A stretch of DNA of 45,000 nt, taken from assembly GCA_029100545.1 (NCBI GenBank), contig JAQXPH010000011.1, positions 1 through 45,000 on the forward strand, in the 5' to 3' direction. Source of the stretch: a bacterium. GTDB taxonomy: Bacteria > Bacillota_I > Bacilli_A > RF39 > UBA660. Made by a program: the position numbers and the translations under genes. Of this stretch, positions 33,210-41,159 are shown piece after piece; the first letter of the stretch is position 1, and every line of letters begins with the position of its first letter. The notes below the pieces were generated by a model, which made no database searches, was not told the DNA's origin, and saw only the letters and a program-made list of their open reading frames with translations.

Positions 33210-33238
33210 TGAGTTTATTTTAATTTATATTTATGTTA
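33210..33238 (+). promoter_or_regulatory. Possible promoter of tkt
   Basis: TTGAGT (33210-33215), 17 bases, TATGTT (33233-33238), 23 bases before the tkt ATG. It would let tkt be expressed independently of the SOS promoter upstream. Confidence 0.45.
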
Positions 33239-33261
33239 AACTAATAATAGGAAGTGAAATT

Positions 33262-35244
33262 ATGGCAGTAAAAAATAATGATGTAGTAAATAATATAAAA
33301 ATGCTTGCAATTGATATGATAAATGATGCAAGTGAAGGACATCCAGGCGTTGTAATGAGTAGTGCACCAATTATTTATGCACTTTATAATAATATATTAA
33401 ATGTTATACCAAATAATCCAAATTGGATAAATCGTGATAGATTTGTTCTTTCATGTGGGCATGCATCAGCACTTTTATATTCAATGCTATATTTCGCTGG
33501 GTTTGATTATTCGATTGAAGATTTAAAAAGGTATCGTGATGTTGATTCTTATGCTCCAGGTCATCCTGAATTAAATATTTTAATGGGAGTAGAGTGTTCT
33601 ACTGGTCTTTTAGGCCAAGGAATAGCTAATGCGGTAGGTATGGCTCTTGCAGAGCGTTATTATGAAAATATTGCTAAAAATATAGATAATAAATTAAATT
33701 TAATAGATTATTATACTTATGTATTATGTTCTGATGGTGATCTTGAAGAAGGAATAAGTTATGAAGCATTATCTTTTGCAAGTAAACAAAAATTAAATAA
33801 ACTAATTGTAATATATGATGCCAATAAAATATCAATTGATGGAAGTATTCAAAAAACATTTACTGAAGATATTGAAACTCGATTTGATGCCCTTGATTTT
33901 AATATTATTAATGTAAAAAATGGTAATAATGTTTCAAGTATAACAGATGCACTAAAAGAAGCTAAAAAAAGTGATATGCCTAGTTTAATAATAGTAAATA
34001 CAATTTTGGGAGATGGACTTGAAAATGCTGGAACAAATAAAGTTCACTCAGGTGTAGTAGATAAAGAAGAAGTCTTGATATTAAAACAAAAATATAATAT
34101 TTCTTTAGAACCATTTAATTATGATGATAATATAAGAAAATTTGTAAATGGTAATATTTTAGAAAGAGTTAATAAAAAATATAGTAAATGGCAAATTGAA
34201 TATGATAAAGCTTTAGCTACAAAAAATAGTACTATTATAAATATGATTAATTTAATTGGAAAAGGTGATTTTTTAATAGATTTTGATTCAACAAATTATC
34301 AAATAAATGATAAATATTCTGAAGAAGGTAGAATATCAAATGAAAAAGTAATTAATTTTATTGCTCCGAAAACTAAATTTTTCGTTGGTGGTAGTGCTGA
34401 TTTATTTAGATCTACTAGAACTATTATTGAAAAAGATAGTTTAATGACTGATGAAGATCCTTTAGGAAGAAATATAGAGTTTGGGGTAAGAGAAGGTGCC
34501 ATGGGCGGTATATTAAATGGCCTTGCTATTTCAGGGCTTAGATGCTTTGGCTCAACATTTTTAGCTTTTGCAGACTATCTAAAAGCCTCAATGAGAATGA
34601 GTGCAATGATGAATTTGCCAGTAACTTATATTTTTACTCATGATAGTGTAAGAGTTGGTGGCGATGGTCCTACTCATGAACCAATTGAACAACTATCAAT
34701 GCTTAGAACTATTCCAAATATGATAACTTTTAGACCTGCTGATATTAATGAAATAATAGGTTGTTGGGAATATATTTTAAAAAATAAAAAAACTGTAAGT
34801 CTAGTTTTAAATAAAGAAAATACAAAAATATTAAAACATACTAATGGTAAATATGTTAAATATGGAGCGTATATTGTAAGAAAAGAAAAATATCATTTAG
34901 ATGCTACAATAATTGCTACGGGTTATGAAGTAACAACAGCACTTAAAATAGCAGATGAATTATTTAATGAAGGAATAGATTTAAGAGTAGTTTCTATGCC
35001 TTCAATAGAATTATTTTTACTTCAAAATCCAGTGTATGAAGAAAAATTATTGCCAAAAGATGTATTAACTTTTACTTTAGAAGCAGGTTCAACACTTTTA
35101 TGGAATAGATTTGCAAGTAATCCAAAATGTGCTTTAGGTATTGATACTTTTGGTGTTTCAGGCAAAAAAGAAGACGTTTTAAAATTTGTTGGCTTTGATT
35201 ATAATGTATTAATAATGAAAATAAAAAATATGTTAGGAAAGTAG
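33262..35244 (+). CDS. tkt: Transketolase
   Basis: A 660-residue thiamine-diphosphate enzyme transferring two-carbon units in the pentose phosphate pathway. Three domains are visible: the TPP-binding part with LSCGHASALLYSML, GHPE, STGLLGQGIANAVGMALAE and CSDGDLEEG; the pyrimidine domain with EFGVREGAMGGILNG and THDSVRVGGDGPTHEP; and the C-terminal domain. The ATG at 33262 (MAVKNND) is preceded by GGAAGTGAAATT; a longer in-frame N-terminus from TTG 33199 has no ribosome site. Located after lexA as in B. subtilis and followed by sirA. Confidence 0.95.
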   Translation: MAVKNNDVVNNIKMLAIDMINDASEGHPGVVMSSAPIIYALYNNILNVIPNNPNWINRDRFVLSCGHASALLYSMLYFAGFDYSIEDLKRYRDVDSYAPGHPELNILMGVECSTGLLGQGIANAVGMALAERYYENIAKNIDNKLNLIDYYTYVLCSDGDLEEGISYEALSFASKQKLNKLIVIYDANKISIDGSIQKTFTEDIETRFDALDFNIINVKNGNNVSSITDALKEAKKSDMPSLIIVNTILGDGLENAGTNKVHSGVVDKEEVLILKQKYNISLEPFNYDDNIRKFVNGNILERVNKKYSKWQIEYDKALATKNSTIINMINLIGKGDFLIDFDSTNYQINDKYSEEGRISNEKVINFIAPKTKFFVGGSADLFRSTRTIIEKDSLMTDEDPLGRNIEFGVREGAMGGILNGLAISGLRCFGSTFLAFADYLKASMRMSAMMNLPVTYIFTHDSVRVGGDGPTHEPIEQLSMLRTIPNMITFRPADINEIIGCWEYILKNKKTVSLVLNKENTKILKHTNGKYVKYGAYIVRKEKYHLDATIIATGYEVTTALKIADELFNEGIDLRVVSMPSIELFLLQNPVYEEKLLPKDVLTFTLEAGSTLLWNRFASNPKCALGIDTFGVSGKKEDVLKFVGFDYNVLIMKIKNMLGK

Positions 35245-35248
35245 TTTT

Positions 35249-35255
35249 TTCGACA
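35249..35255 (+). promoter_or_regulatory. Candidate Spo0A box upstream of sirA
   Basis: TTCGACA is the complement of TGTCGAA, the core of the Spo0A box. It lies 49 bases before the sirA ATG in a 59-base gap. In B. subtilis sirA is activated by phosphorylated Spo0A, which makes this match more credible than its seven bases alone would. Confidence 0.5.
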
Positions 35256-35303
35256 TATTTTTTTAATATTAAATGATATCATCTTTTTGAAATGAGGGAT
35301 GAT

Positions 35304-35720
35304 ATGAGAAAATATTATGTATTTAATGTTAATAAAGAAATGAGTATACTTGCTAAAGATTCACCATATATGCTTTATAAAAGTTTTGAAACTATTTATA
35401 ATTCAAATAAAAAAGAAATAAATATTGCTCAAAATTTATATGAACAACTTGCAATGAGATTAAATCAAAATGTTATTAATCAAAAAATATATGCAGAATA
35501 TAAAGATAATGATTATTACTATTTAGTTAATAATTCTCATAATTATTATAATAAATATAAAGGAGAAGAAGAAAAAGTAATAGTAAAAAATACTTATTTA
35601 TATTGCACAAGTAATACAACTAATTTAAAATTATTAAAACCACTTACAAATTATAATTTTTTTGTTTGTGACTTTGAAAATAAAGACTATTTTTGGATAG
35701 ATGAAATATATTCAAGGTAG
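35304..35720 (+). CDS. sirA: SirA-family sporulation inhibitor of replication
   Basis: A 138-residue protein assigned from gene order and pattern. B. subtilis has sirA (yneE) between tkt and yneF, as here. The start MRKYYVFNVNKEM, the mid-region Leu/Gln-rich helices, and the ending NFFVCDFENKDYFWIDEI correspond to the SirA ends YYTYLIK and the MDF...RYGWL motif. SirA binds domain I of DnaA and blocks new rounds of replication in cells entering sporulation. ATG 35304 is chosen (GAGGG at proper spacing; aligns with known SirA starts) over ATG 35292. A Spo0A-like box lies upstream. Overall identity is low, so this is a probable rather than sure call. Confidence 0.7.
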   Translation: MRKYYVFNVNKEMSILAKDSPYMLYKSFETIYNSNKKEINIAQNLYEQLAMRLNQNVINQKIYAEYKDNDYYYLVNNSHNYYNKYKGEEEKVIVKNTYLYCTSNTTNLKLLKPLTNYNFFVCDFENKDYFWIDEIYSR

Positions 35721-35762
35721 ACAAAAATTAATATATTTAGTAAAATTATTAAAGGAGGTAAT

Positions 35763-35972
35763 ATGTTAGAACAAATTATCTGGGGATTAATTGGACTTGT
35801 AGTAGGAATAATAATAGGTTTTTTAATAGCTCGTATTGTTACTAAAAAAACTTTAGAGAAAAATCCTCCAATTAATGAAAAAATGATTGAAGCTATGATG
35901 AGTAGTATGGGTAGAAAACCTAGTCAAAAACAAGTTAAACAAGTAATGAACCAAATGAATAGATATAAGTAA
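35763..35972 (+). CDS. yneF: YneF-family membrane protein (UPF0154)
   Basis: A 69-residue protein: one N-terminal membrane helix (about 5-25, glycine-rich [13 protein letters not shown]) followed by the family motif [32 protein letters not shown]. Function unknown; it is conserved across Bacilli and linked to tkt/sirA. AAAGGAGG precedes the ATG. A terminator overlaps its last codons. Confidence 0.93.
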   Translation: MLEQIIWGLIGLVVGIIIGFLIARIVTKKTLEKNPPINEKMIEAMMSSMGRKPSQKQVKQVMNQMNRYK

Positions 35973-35989
35973 TTTATATCTTTTTTTTA
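35962..35989 (+). terminator. Terminator after yneF
   Basis: AGATATAA and TTATATCT form an eight-pair stem around GTAAT, followed by eight T residues; the left arm is inside the yneF end. Confidence 0.75.
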
Positions 35990-36039
35990 GTATAAAATTG
36001 TGATATTATTTTATTATAGATAATTAAGGGTTAGATATT

Positions 36040-37821
36040 ATGATAGATAAAAAGAAAAAAATAAAATCGATTATTGCTATTATTATTTTGATTGTGATTG
36101 TATCAACAGCAACTTTTGCTTATTTTGGTGCTTTTTCAGCAAATTTAACAAATAATGTTTCTATAAATATTTCTTCAAGTGCTCCTGGAGATACAACTTT
36201 TACTACAAGTAGTGCAGTATTAGAGTTAAATGTTCCTTCAGAAAGTATGTTTGAAACAAATGCTAATGATAATGAGGCGGTTGCCTCAAATAGTGCTGTT
36301 TTAAATGTTAGTTTAATAGGTGCGCAGAGTAATGTTAGTACAATTTGTACATATGATATTGTTTTTGAATATGATACTTCATCAAATGTTTATGGCATCT
36401 CACCCACAACGAAAACAAGCGGTATAGATAAAGAGATTACTTTTAAAGTTTCAAGTCCAAGTGGAACAAACCATTTTCAAACAGAAAAAAATATAGATTA
36501 TAATACTTCAAATGGGTGGACAGCAGCTACGAGTACCACTGGCGCAAAAATAACACTTGTAAGTGATGCAACTATTTCAATACAAAAAGGCTTAACAAAA
36601 ACACAAAGTTATACAGTAACTGCAAGATATTATAATTTGAGTGCTTTTCAAGGACAACTTGCGGGAAAGTCTTTTATTGGTAAAATATATGTTTCTAATT
36701 ATGATTGTTCGTCAAAAGAATTAATATTAGATTATGGTTATGAAACAATTCTTACTCAAAATGGAGGTAGAGAAGCAATAGAAGCAAAAGGTACACCTGA
36801 CTTTTCAACGATTGCCACAACAAATGAAGGAATGTATGCATATACTGAAGGAAGTAATAAAACATATTACTTTAGAGGAGCAGTAGATAATAACTGGGTA
36901 AAATATGGTAAATTTAAAGAAGATTTTGTAGTTTATAGGGGATATTATTCAGAAACTACAGATACAAATACAGATGTATTTTTTGATGGTTCTAATGCTT
37001 ACTATATAGATTATAATTCACTTTCAGAATGTAATGCAGGGGTAGATGAAAATCTTTACGGAAGTACATATAATTATAATTGTAATGCAATAACATTAGC
37101 AGAAACAGGAGATGATATGTACTGGCGAATAATAAGAATAGATGGAAGTAATCAAATAAGAATGATTTATTCAGGAAACACTCCTCCAAGTGAAAGCACA
37201 AGTGTAGTAATGACAGGAGCCAAAACAATGATGGGAATGAGTGCCTATAATCCAGAAAATGATCATGCAGAATATGTAGGATTTAAGTATACAAGTGGTT
37301 CACAAAGAGGAACAAGTACAGATAGCACAATAAGAACATATTTAAATAGTTGGTATGTAAAATATTTTCAAGATAATACAATATCTGAAAAAGTAAATAC
37401 AACATTTTGTAATGATAGAAATACCTCAAGTACATGGGCATCAACTGGTTCGGATGTTTTTTATGCAGCGTATGAAAGACTTTATCCAACACCACCAGTA
37501 CCAACATTTGATTGTAATACAAATGATTTATTTACCGAAAATTTAGGATTAATAACCGCAGATGAAATGGTACTGGCAGGAGCAAAATATGTAGAACTTA
37601 ACGCTAATTTTTATTTAAATAATGAAATGGCATATTGGTCTGCTTCGCCTGCTGCATTTAGTGGTGATGTTTATATGAATATTTTGTATCCCATTTATGG
37701 TCTTTACATTAATCCTGTTAGTTTTGTTTTTGGTGGCGTTCGTGGCGTAGTAACACTTTCCTCTAATACCAAGTTATCAGGATCAGGAACATATGATGAC
37801 GTTTATGTTGTTGTTGAATAA
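36040..37821 (+). CDS. Secreted surface protein with a variable-looking C-terminal tract
   Basis: A 593-residue extracellular protein. The N-terminus (basic MIDKKKKIK, helix 10-30 ending in TATFAYFGAF) resembles the class of signal/anchor seen on TasA-like surface proteins. Residues 31-225 are beta-rich with Ser/Thr and few Cys; 226-400 contain a segment (NNWVKYG, MYWRIIRIDGSNQIRMIYSG) common to uncharacterised surface proteins of gut Firmicutes; the C-terminus (about 515-593) contains YWSASP, GVRGVVTLSSN and SGSGTYDDVYVVV. That end pattern looks like a formylglycine-enzyme/C-type-lectin-like fold. Codon use changes sharply at 541-570. It may bind host or environmental ligands. AAGGG lies upstream. 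Function is not known. Confidence 0.6.
   Translation: MIDKKKKIKSIIAIIILIVIVSTATFAYFGAFSANLTNNVSINISSSAPGDTTFTTSSAVLELNVPSESMFETNANDNEAVASNSAVLNVSLIGAQSNVSTICTYDIVFEYDTSSNVYGISPTTKTSGIDKEITFKVSSPSGTNHFQTEKNIDYNTSNGWTAATSTTGAKITLVSDATISIQKGLTKTQSYTVTARYYNLSAFQGQLAGKSFIGKIYVSNYDCSSKELILDYGYETILTQNGGREAIEAKGTPDFSTIATTNEGMYAYTEGSNKTYYFRGAVDNNWVKYGKFKEDFVVYRGYYSETTDTNTDVFFDGSNAYYIDYNSLSECNAGVDENLYGSTYNYNCNAITLAETGDDMYWRIIRIDGSNQIRMIYSGNTPPSESTSVVMTGAKTMMGMSAYNPENDHAEYVGFKYTSGSQRGTSTDSTIRTYLNSWYVKYFQDNTISEKVNTTFCNDRNTSSTWASTGSDVFYAAYERLYPTPPVPTFDCNTNDLFTENLGLITADEMVLAGAKYVELNANFYLNNEMAYWSASPAAFSGDVYMNILYPIYGLYINPVSFVFGGVRGVVTLSSNTKLSGSGTYDDVYVVVE
37660..37749 (+). other. NNY-codon, A-poor tract resembling a DGR variable region
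   Basis: Codons 541-570 end in T or C at 27 of 30 positions, and the surrounding 132 bases have about 17% A on the coding strand, far below the neighbouring sequence. Variable regions made by diversity-generating retroelements have this form because the template's AAY codons become NNY. The flanks (YWSASP before, GVR.VV.LSSN after) are the conserved frame of this protein type. No template repeat or reverse transcriptase gene is visible in the window. Confidence 0.4.
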
Positions 37822-37846
37822 AAAGTCATATTTTTGACTTTTTTTG
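37820..37846 (+). terminator. Terminator after the surface-protein gene
   Basis: AAAAAGTCA and TGACTTTTT pair around a six-base loop, then T residues. It starts at the stop codon. Confidence 0.75.
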
Positions 37847-37856
37847 TTTACATTTT

Positions 37857-37885
37857 TTGACAATATAATATAATTATGCTATAAT
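37857..37885 (+). promoter_or_regulatory. Perfect consensus promoter of the amidoligase-like gene
   Basis: TTGACA (37857-37862), exactly 17 bases, TATAAT (37880-37885), with TGC before the -10. All twelve consensus bases match and the -10 is extended. It is the strongest-looking promoter in the window and is 21 bases before the ATG. Confidence 0.85.
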
Positions 37886-37906
37886 TTAAGCATTAATGGG
37901 GGAAAT

Positions 37907-39769
37907 ATGAGGGGTTTATTAATTAATAAATATAATAATTTAGTATATAATAATCAAAATATATTTAATTTAGAAATAAATAATTTAATTAATTATATTT
38001 TTAATAATAATTTAGAATATTTATTTTCTGATGACTTAGTATGTGAATATATATCTAATTTTTTAAAAAATAATAAAATATATAATAACATCTATAATTT
38101 ACTTTCTTATGAAAATATAACAAAATATTTTAAATCTAATGAATTAATAGAAATAATATATTTATTAAATGATGAAGAAAAAATAAATATATTTAATTTA
38201 AATCATATAAAAAAACAATATTTTAATAATAATTATTTGATTTTTAGAAATCTTGATTTAAGATTTAACGATTTTAATAATTATGAAAAAATACTTTCTA
38301 ATTTAGATGAAAAAGAAAAAATTATTATTTTAAGAGGAATAAGTAATGAAGACTACATAAGTTCTTATTTAAATAATTTTAAAATAGCAAATGAATTATA
38401 TTTATTTATTATTGTATCAAAATTTAAAAAAGATGAAAATTTAATAAAGTTTGTAGACAATTTTAAAAGTAAAAATTATAAATCTCAAATAATATATTTA
38501 ATAAAAGATGAAAAATATAAATTTAAATATTTTAATGAAATGAATAAATATCATCAAATAGAATTTTTAAAAACTCAAAGTGACGAAATTAAAATTAAAT
38601 ATATTGAAAGAGGTATTTATCCTAAAATATTAATTGCAAATTTAAAAAATTTAGATTTATTATTTTCATATTTTTTAAAATATAAAACTTATGAATCCCA
38701 AGTTATAATTCTTAAAAATGTATCAAATGATATTATAAAATTTGAATTATTTAAATTAATGAACTTAGAGGGTCATTATATGGATGTGCTTGTATATTTA
38801 TTAAGAAGTGTTAAAGATAAAAATGTTAAAAAAAGTATTTCTTTATTACTTGATGATAAAGGAATTGAAAAAGTAATTAAAAGTAATGAAAATAAAGAAG
38901 AAATTTTAGATAATATTAATACATCAATAGATTATATTGTTGATCCTTCAATAACATTTGGAATAGAACTTGAATGTTCAACATTTTATAATGAAGCATA
39001 TATTTCAATTGGTCAAATTTTATCTAAATGGATAATTAAAGAAGAAAGGACAGTTAATAATGGCCTTGAAATTACTTCACCTGTTCTTAGTTATACAGAA
39101 AAAGATTTAAAGGAACTAAAATATATATGTGATTTTTTATGTTCAAATAATTTTGAAGAAACACCTGATTGTGGTGGTCATATTCATATTGGTTTTGATT
39201 ATTTTAAATCTGTTAATGAAATAAAAATGCTTTATTATTTATTTATTCATTGTGAAGAAATATTATATTTAATTTGTAATAAATGTAATAGTTTAATAAG
39301 ACCAGGTGTAAAGATAAATGCACGAAAAATAAAAGAAACCATTGTATCACAATTTGGTAAATATATTGGCTTTAAAGTAGATAAAATTAATGATTTTGTA
39401 AATATTATAAGTAGCATTCAAACTGATAGATATTATTCAATAAATATTTTAAATGCTCTTTCTTTAAACAAAAATACAATTGAATTTAGAATGCCTAATG
39501 GTGAAATTAATTTTGAAGAACTTAAATTAAATATTATTTTATTTGCAAGACTTGTTAGTAAAGCTAAAGAACTTTCTCATATTTCTACAGATGATAGAAA
39601 ATATAATGATATTTTACTTTTAAGTGAAGATATTTTAATTGAACATAAAAAAGATATTTTTCTTGATTTAATGTTTGATGAAGTTGATTTGAAAAATATT
39701 TTTTATGATAGATTTGAAAGTAATTATGAATTAAATAAAGAAAATTATTTACAAAGAGTAAAAAAATAA
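37907..39769 (+). CDS. Amidoligase-domain protein with a long helical N-terminus
   Basis: A 620-residue protein. Residues 1 to about 340 are Asn/Lys/Leu-rich, helical, possibly HEAT-like repeats; not recognised. Residues about 349-570 look like the amidoligase (glutamine-synthetase/GCS-like) fold: FGIELEC with Glu354 and Glu356, TVNNGLEITSPVL, CGGHIHIGFD with His425 and His427, and NTIEFRMPNG. Such enzymes form amide bonds with ATP and are proposed to make peptide tags or surface polymers. GGGGGA precedes ATG. A similar-sized unknown gene follows in the same direction 67 bases later. Target unknown; call is by motif reading. Confidence 0.6.
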   Translation: MRGLLINKYNNLVYNNQNIFNLEINNLINYIFNNNLEYLFSDDLVCEYISNFLKNNKIYNNIYNLLSYENITKYFKSNELIEIIYLLNDEEKINIFNLNHIKKQYFNNNYLIFRNLDLRFNDFNNYEKILSNLDEKEKIIILRGISNEDYISSYLNNFKIANELYLFIIVSKFKKDENLIKFVDNFKSKNYKSQIIYLIKDEKYKFKYFNEMNKYHQIEFLKTQSDEIKIKYIERGIYPKILIANLKNLDLLFSYFLKYKTYESQVIILKNVSNDIIKFELFKLMNLEGHYMDVLVYLLRSVKDKNVKKSISLLLDDKGIEKVIKSNENKEEILDNINTSIDYIVDPSITFGIELECSTFYNEAYISIGQILSKWIIKEERTVNNGLEITSPVLSYTEKDLKELKYICDFLCSNNFEETPDCGGHIHIGFDYFKSVNEIKMLYYLFIHCEEILYLICNKCNSLIRPGVKINARKIKETIVSQFGKYIGFKVDKINDFVNIISSIQTDRYYSINILNALSLNKNTIEFRMPNGEINFEELKLNIILFARLVSKAKELSHISTDDRKYNDILLLSEDILIEHKKDIFLDLMFDEVDLKNIFYDRFESNYELNKENYLQRVKK

Positions 39770-39836
39770 ATTTTTTCTTAAAAATTATTTACTTTCCTTA
39801 AATAATGTTATATTATTTATTTAAGGTAGTGAAAAT

Positions 39837-40196
39837 ATGAATGATAATAAAAAGATTTTAACCTATTGTCCAAATTTTTATAAAATAATAAATTTTAAAC
39901 CAATATCTTATGATGAACTAACAGATAAACTTATTCGTATGTATAAAGAATATATCTTTAGAGTTGATTTGAATAATGAATTAGATATTGAGAAAATAAA
40001 AAATCTTGATGAAGCATTATCAAAATATATTGATGATTATATATTTAGAAAAGAACTTAAAAAAGAGATTTTACTTGTTAAAGTAAAAAATGATTGTAAA
40101 GATATTTTAAAATTTTTTATAGACAAAATAATATCAATATTTAATAAATATAAAGAAAGTAGTACAAGAGTTATTTATATATCAAGATGGATATAA
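39837..40196 (+). CDS. Unknown small helical protein next to the amidoligase-like gene
   Basis: A 119-residue basic, helical, soluble protein with two cysteines (TYCPN and NDCKD). I do not recognise it and see no motif. TTTACT (39788-39793), 17 bases and TATTAT (39811-39816) could be its own promoter; AAGGTAGTG precedes ATG. It lies between the amidoligase-like gene and the convergent gerA operon and ends in a terminator hairpin. Confidence 0.5.
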   Translation: MNDNKKILTYCPNFYKIINFKPISYDELTDKLIRMYKEYIFRVDLNNELDIEKIKNLDEALSKYIDDYIFRKELKKEILLVKVKNDCKDILKFFIDKIISIFNKYKESSTRVIYISRWI

Positions 40197-40211
40197 TTAA
40201 CTCTTTTTTTT
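40166..40211 (+). terminator. Terminator at the end of the unknown small gene
   Basis: AAGAGTTA (40166-40173) pairs with TTAACTCTT (40198-40206) and the inner bases also pair mostly, followed by a run of T residues. The left arm is within the gene; the hairpin also lies at the 3' end of the gerAB-like gene. Confidence 0.6.
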
Positions 40212-41159
40212 ATCCGATAACAATATAATTATAAACAATAATATAAATATTACATAATAAAAATTATTATAAAGGATGAGAGTTGAACTAAAATTATCAT
40301 TAATAATAAATGAATTAATAATAGCAATAATTATTACAATAAGATAACTAATACTTTTTTTCTTTACAATATTAATTATTTTTTTAATAGATAGAACTAT
40401 TATAAAAAATAAATCAAAATACCAAACTGATGAAACAATATTTTCTACATTTTCTACAAACGAGCCAATACTTATTTTTTTTAAAATCATATATTCTGGA
40501 AAACTATATATTTTAATTAAGTTTTGTCCTAAAACACCTATAGTAAAAAATAAAACTAATAATACAATAATATTTGGAAAAATGTATGAAATAATATATT
40601 CTTTAGAACTTATGTTTTCTTCATTATTTAAAAGTATTAAAGGACTAGTTGTTATAACTGAATATAAAAATATAGCCTGAATCATTTTTTTATTTTTAAA
40701 ATTAAATAAAGGTAATATATTACTTATTTCTAAATACTTTATTAATGATAATAAAATAAAAATAATTATTAATAAACTTAAAAATGTTAATATAGGAGAT
40801 AAATTTTTTAAAACTTCAGTTTTTTTATTACTTGCATAAATACATAGTAAAATAGTAGGTATAGTTATTATTATTTTTGGTGTTCTAGTTAGAAAAAAAG
40901 AACTAACAAAATTTGTAAGAATTATAAAAGCTATTTCAATAAAAACAATATATAATAATAATTCAAAAAATTTAGTTTTATTATTTAATTTAATTTTAGA
41001 AAAAATATAAATAAAAAATACTCCTATAAGAGTGCCTAGTAATCCCGCAATAATAGCATTTTGACCTACTAAAGCAAAAAGTTTTGAATAAACTATTCCT
41101 AATATTAATGATCTTGATAATAAATAAGAACTTGTTAAAAATTTTTTATTTGTCAACAT
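40197..41159 (-). CDS. Spore germination receptor subunit GerAB type
   Basis: A 320-residue integral membrane protein with about ten helices, of the GerAB/amino acid permease (APC-like) family; the usual length is about 360. The loop YSFPEYMILKKISIG...VENVENIVSSVWYFDLF is typical for GerAB. It would be the germinant-binding transporter-like subunit in the spore inner membrane. It overlaps the end of the GerAC-type gene by 14 bases, so the operon order is A-C-B. No good ribosome site is needed with that overlap. Confidence 0.85.
   Translation of the reverse strand: MLTNKKFLTSSYLLSRSLILGIVYSKLFALVGQNAIIAGLLGTLIGVFFIYIFSKIKLNNKTKFFELLLYIVFIEIAFIILTNFVSSFFLTRTPKIIITIPTILLCIYASNKKTEVLKNLSPILTFLSLLIIIFILLSLIKYLEISNILPLFNFKNKKMIQAIFLYSVITTSPLILLNNEENISSKEYIISYIFPNIIVLLVLFFTIGVLGQNLIKIYSFPEYMILKKISIGSFVENVENIVSSVWYFDLFFIIVLSIKKIINIVKKKSISYLIVIIIAIINSFIINDNFSSTLILYNNFYYVIFILLFIIILLSDKKKS

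Noticed and set aside
36992-37522. Two minus-strand frames opposite the surface-protein gene
   Set aside because: Leu/Tyr/His-rich antisense frames without start signals; the plus-strand frame is continuous and has domain features.
37822-37906. Template repeat of a diversity-generating retroelement directly after the surface-protein gene
   Set aside because: The 85-base gap holds only a terminator and a promoter, with no copy of the variable tract; any template must be elsewhere.
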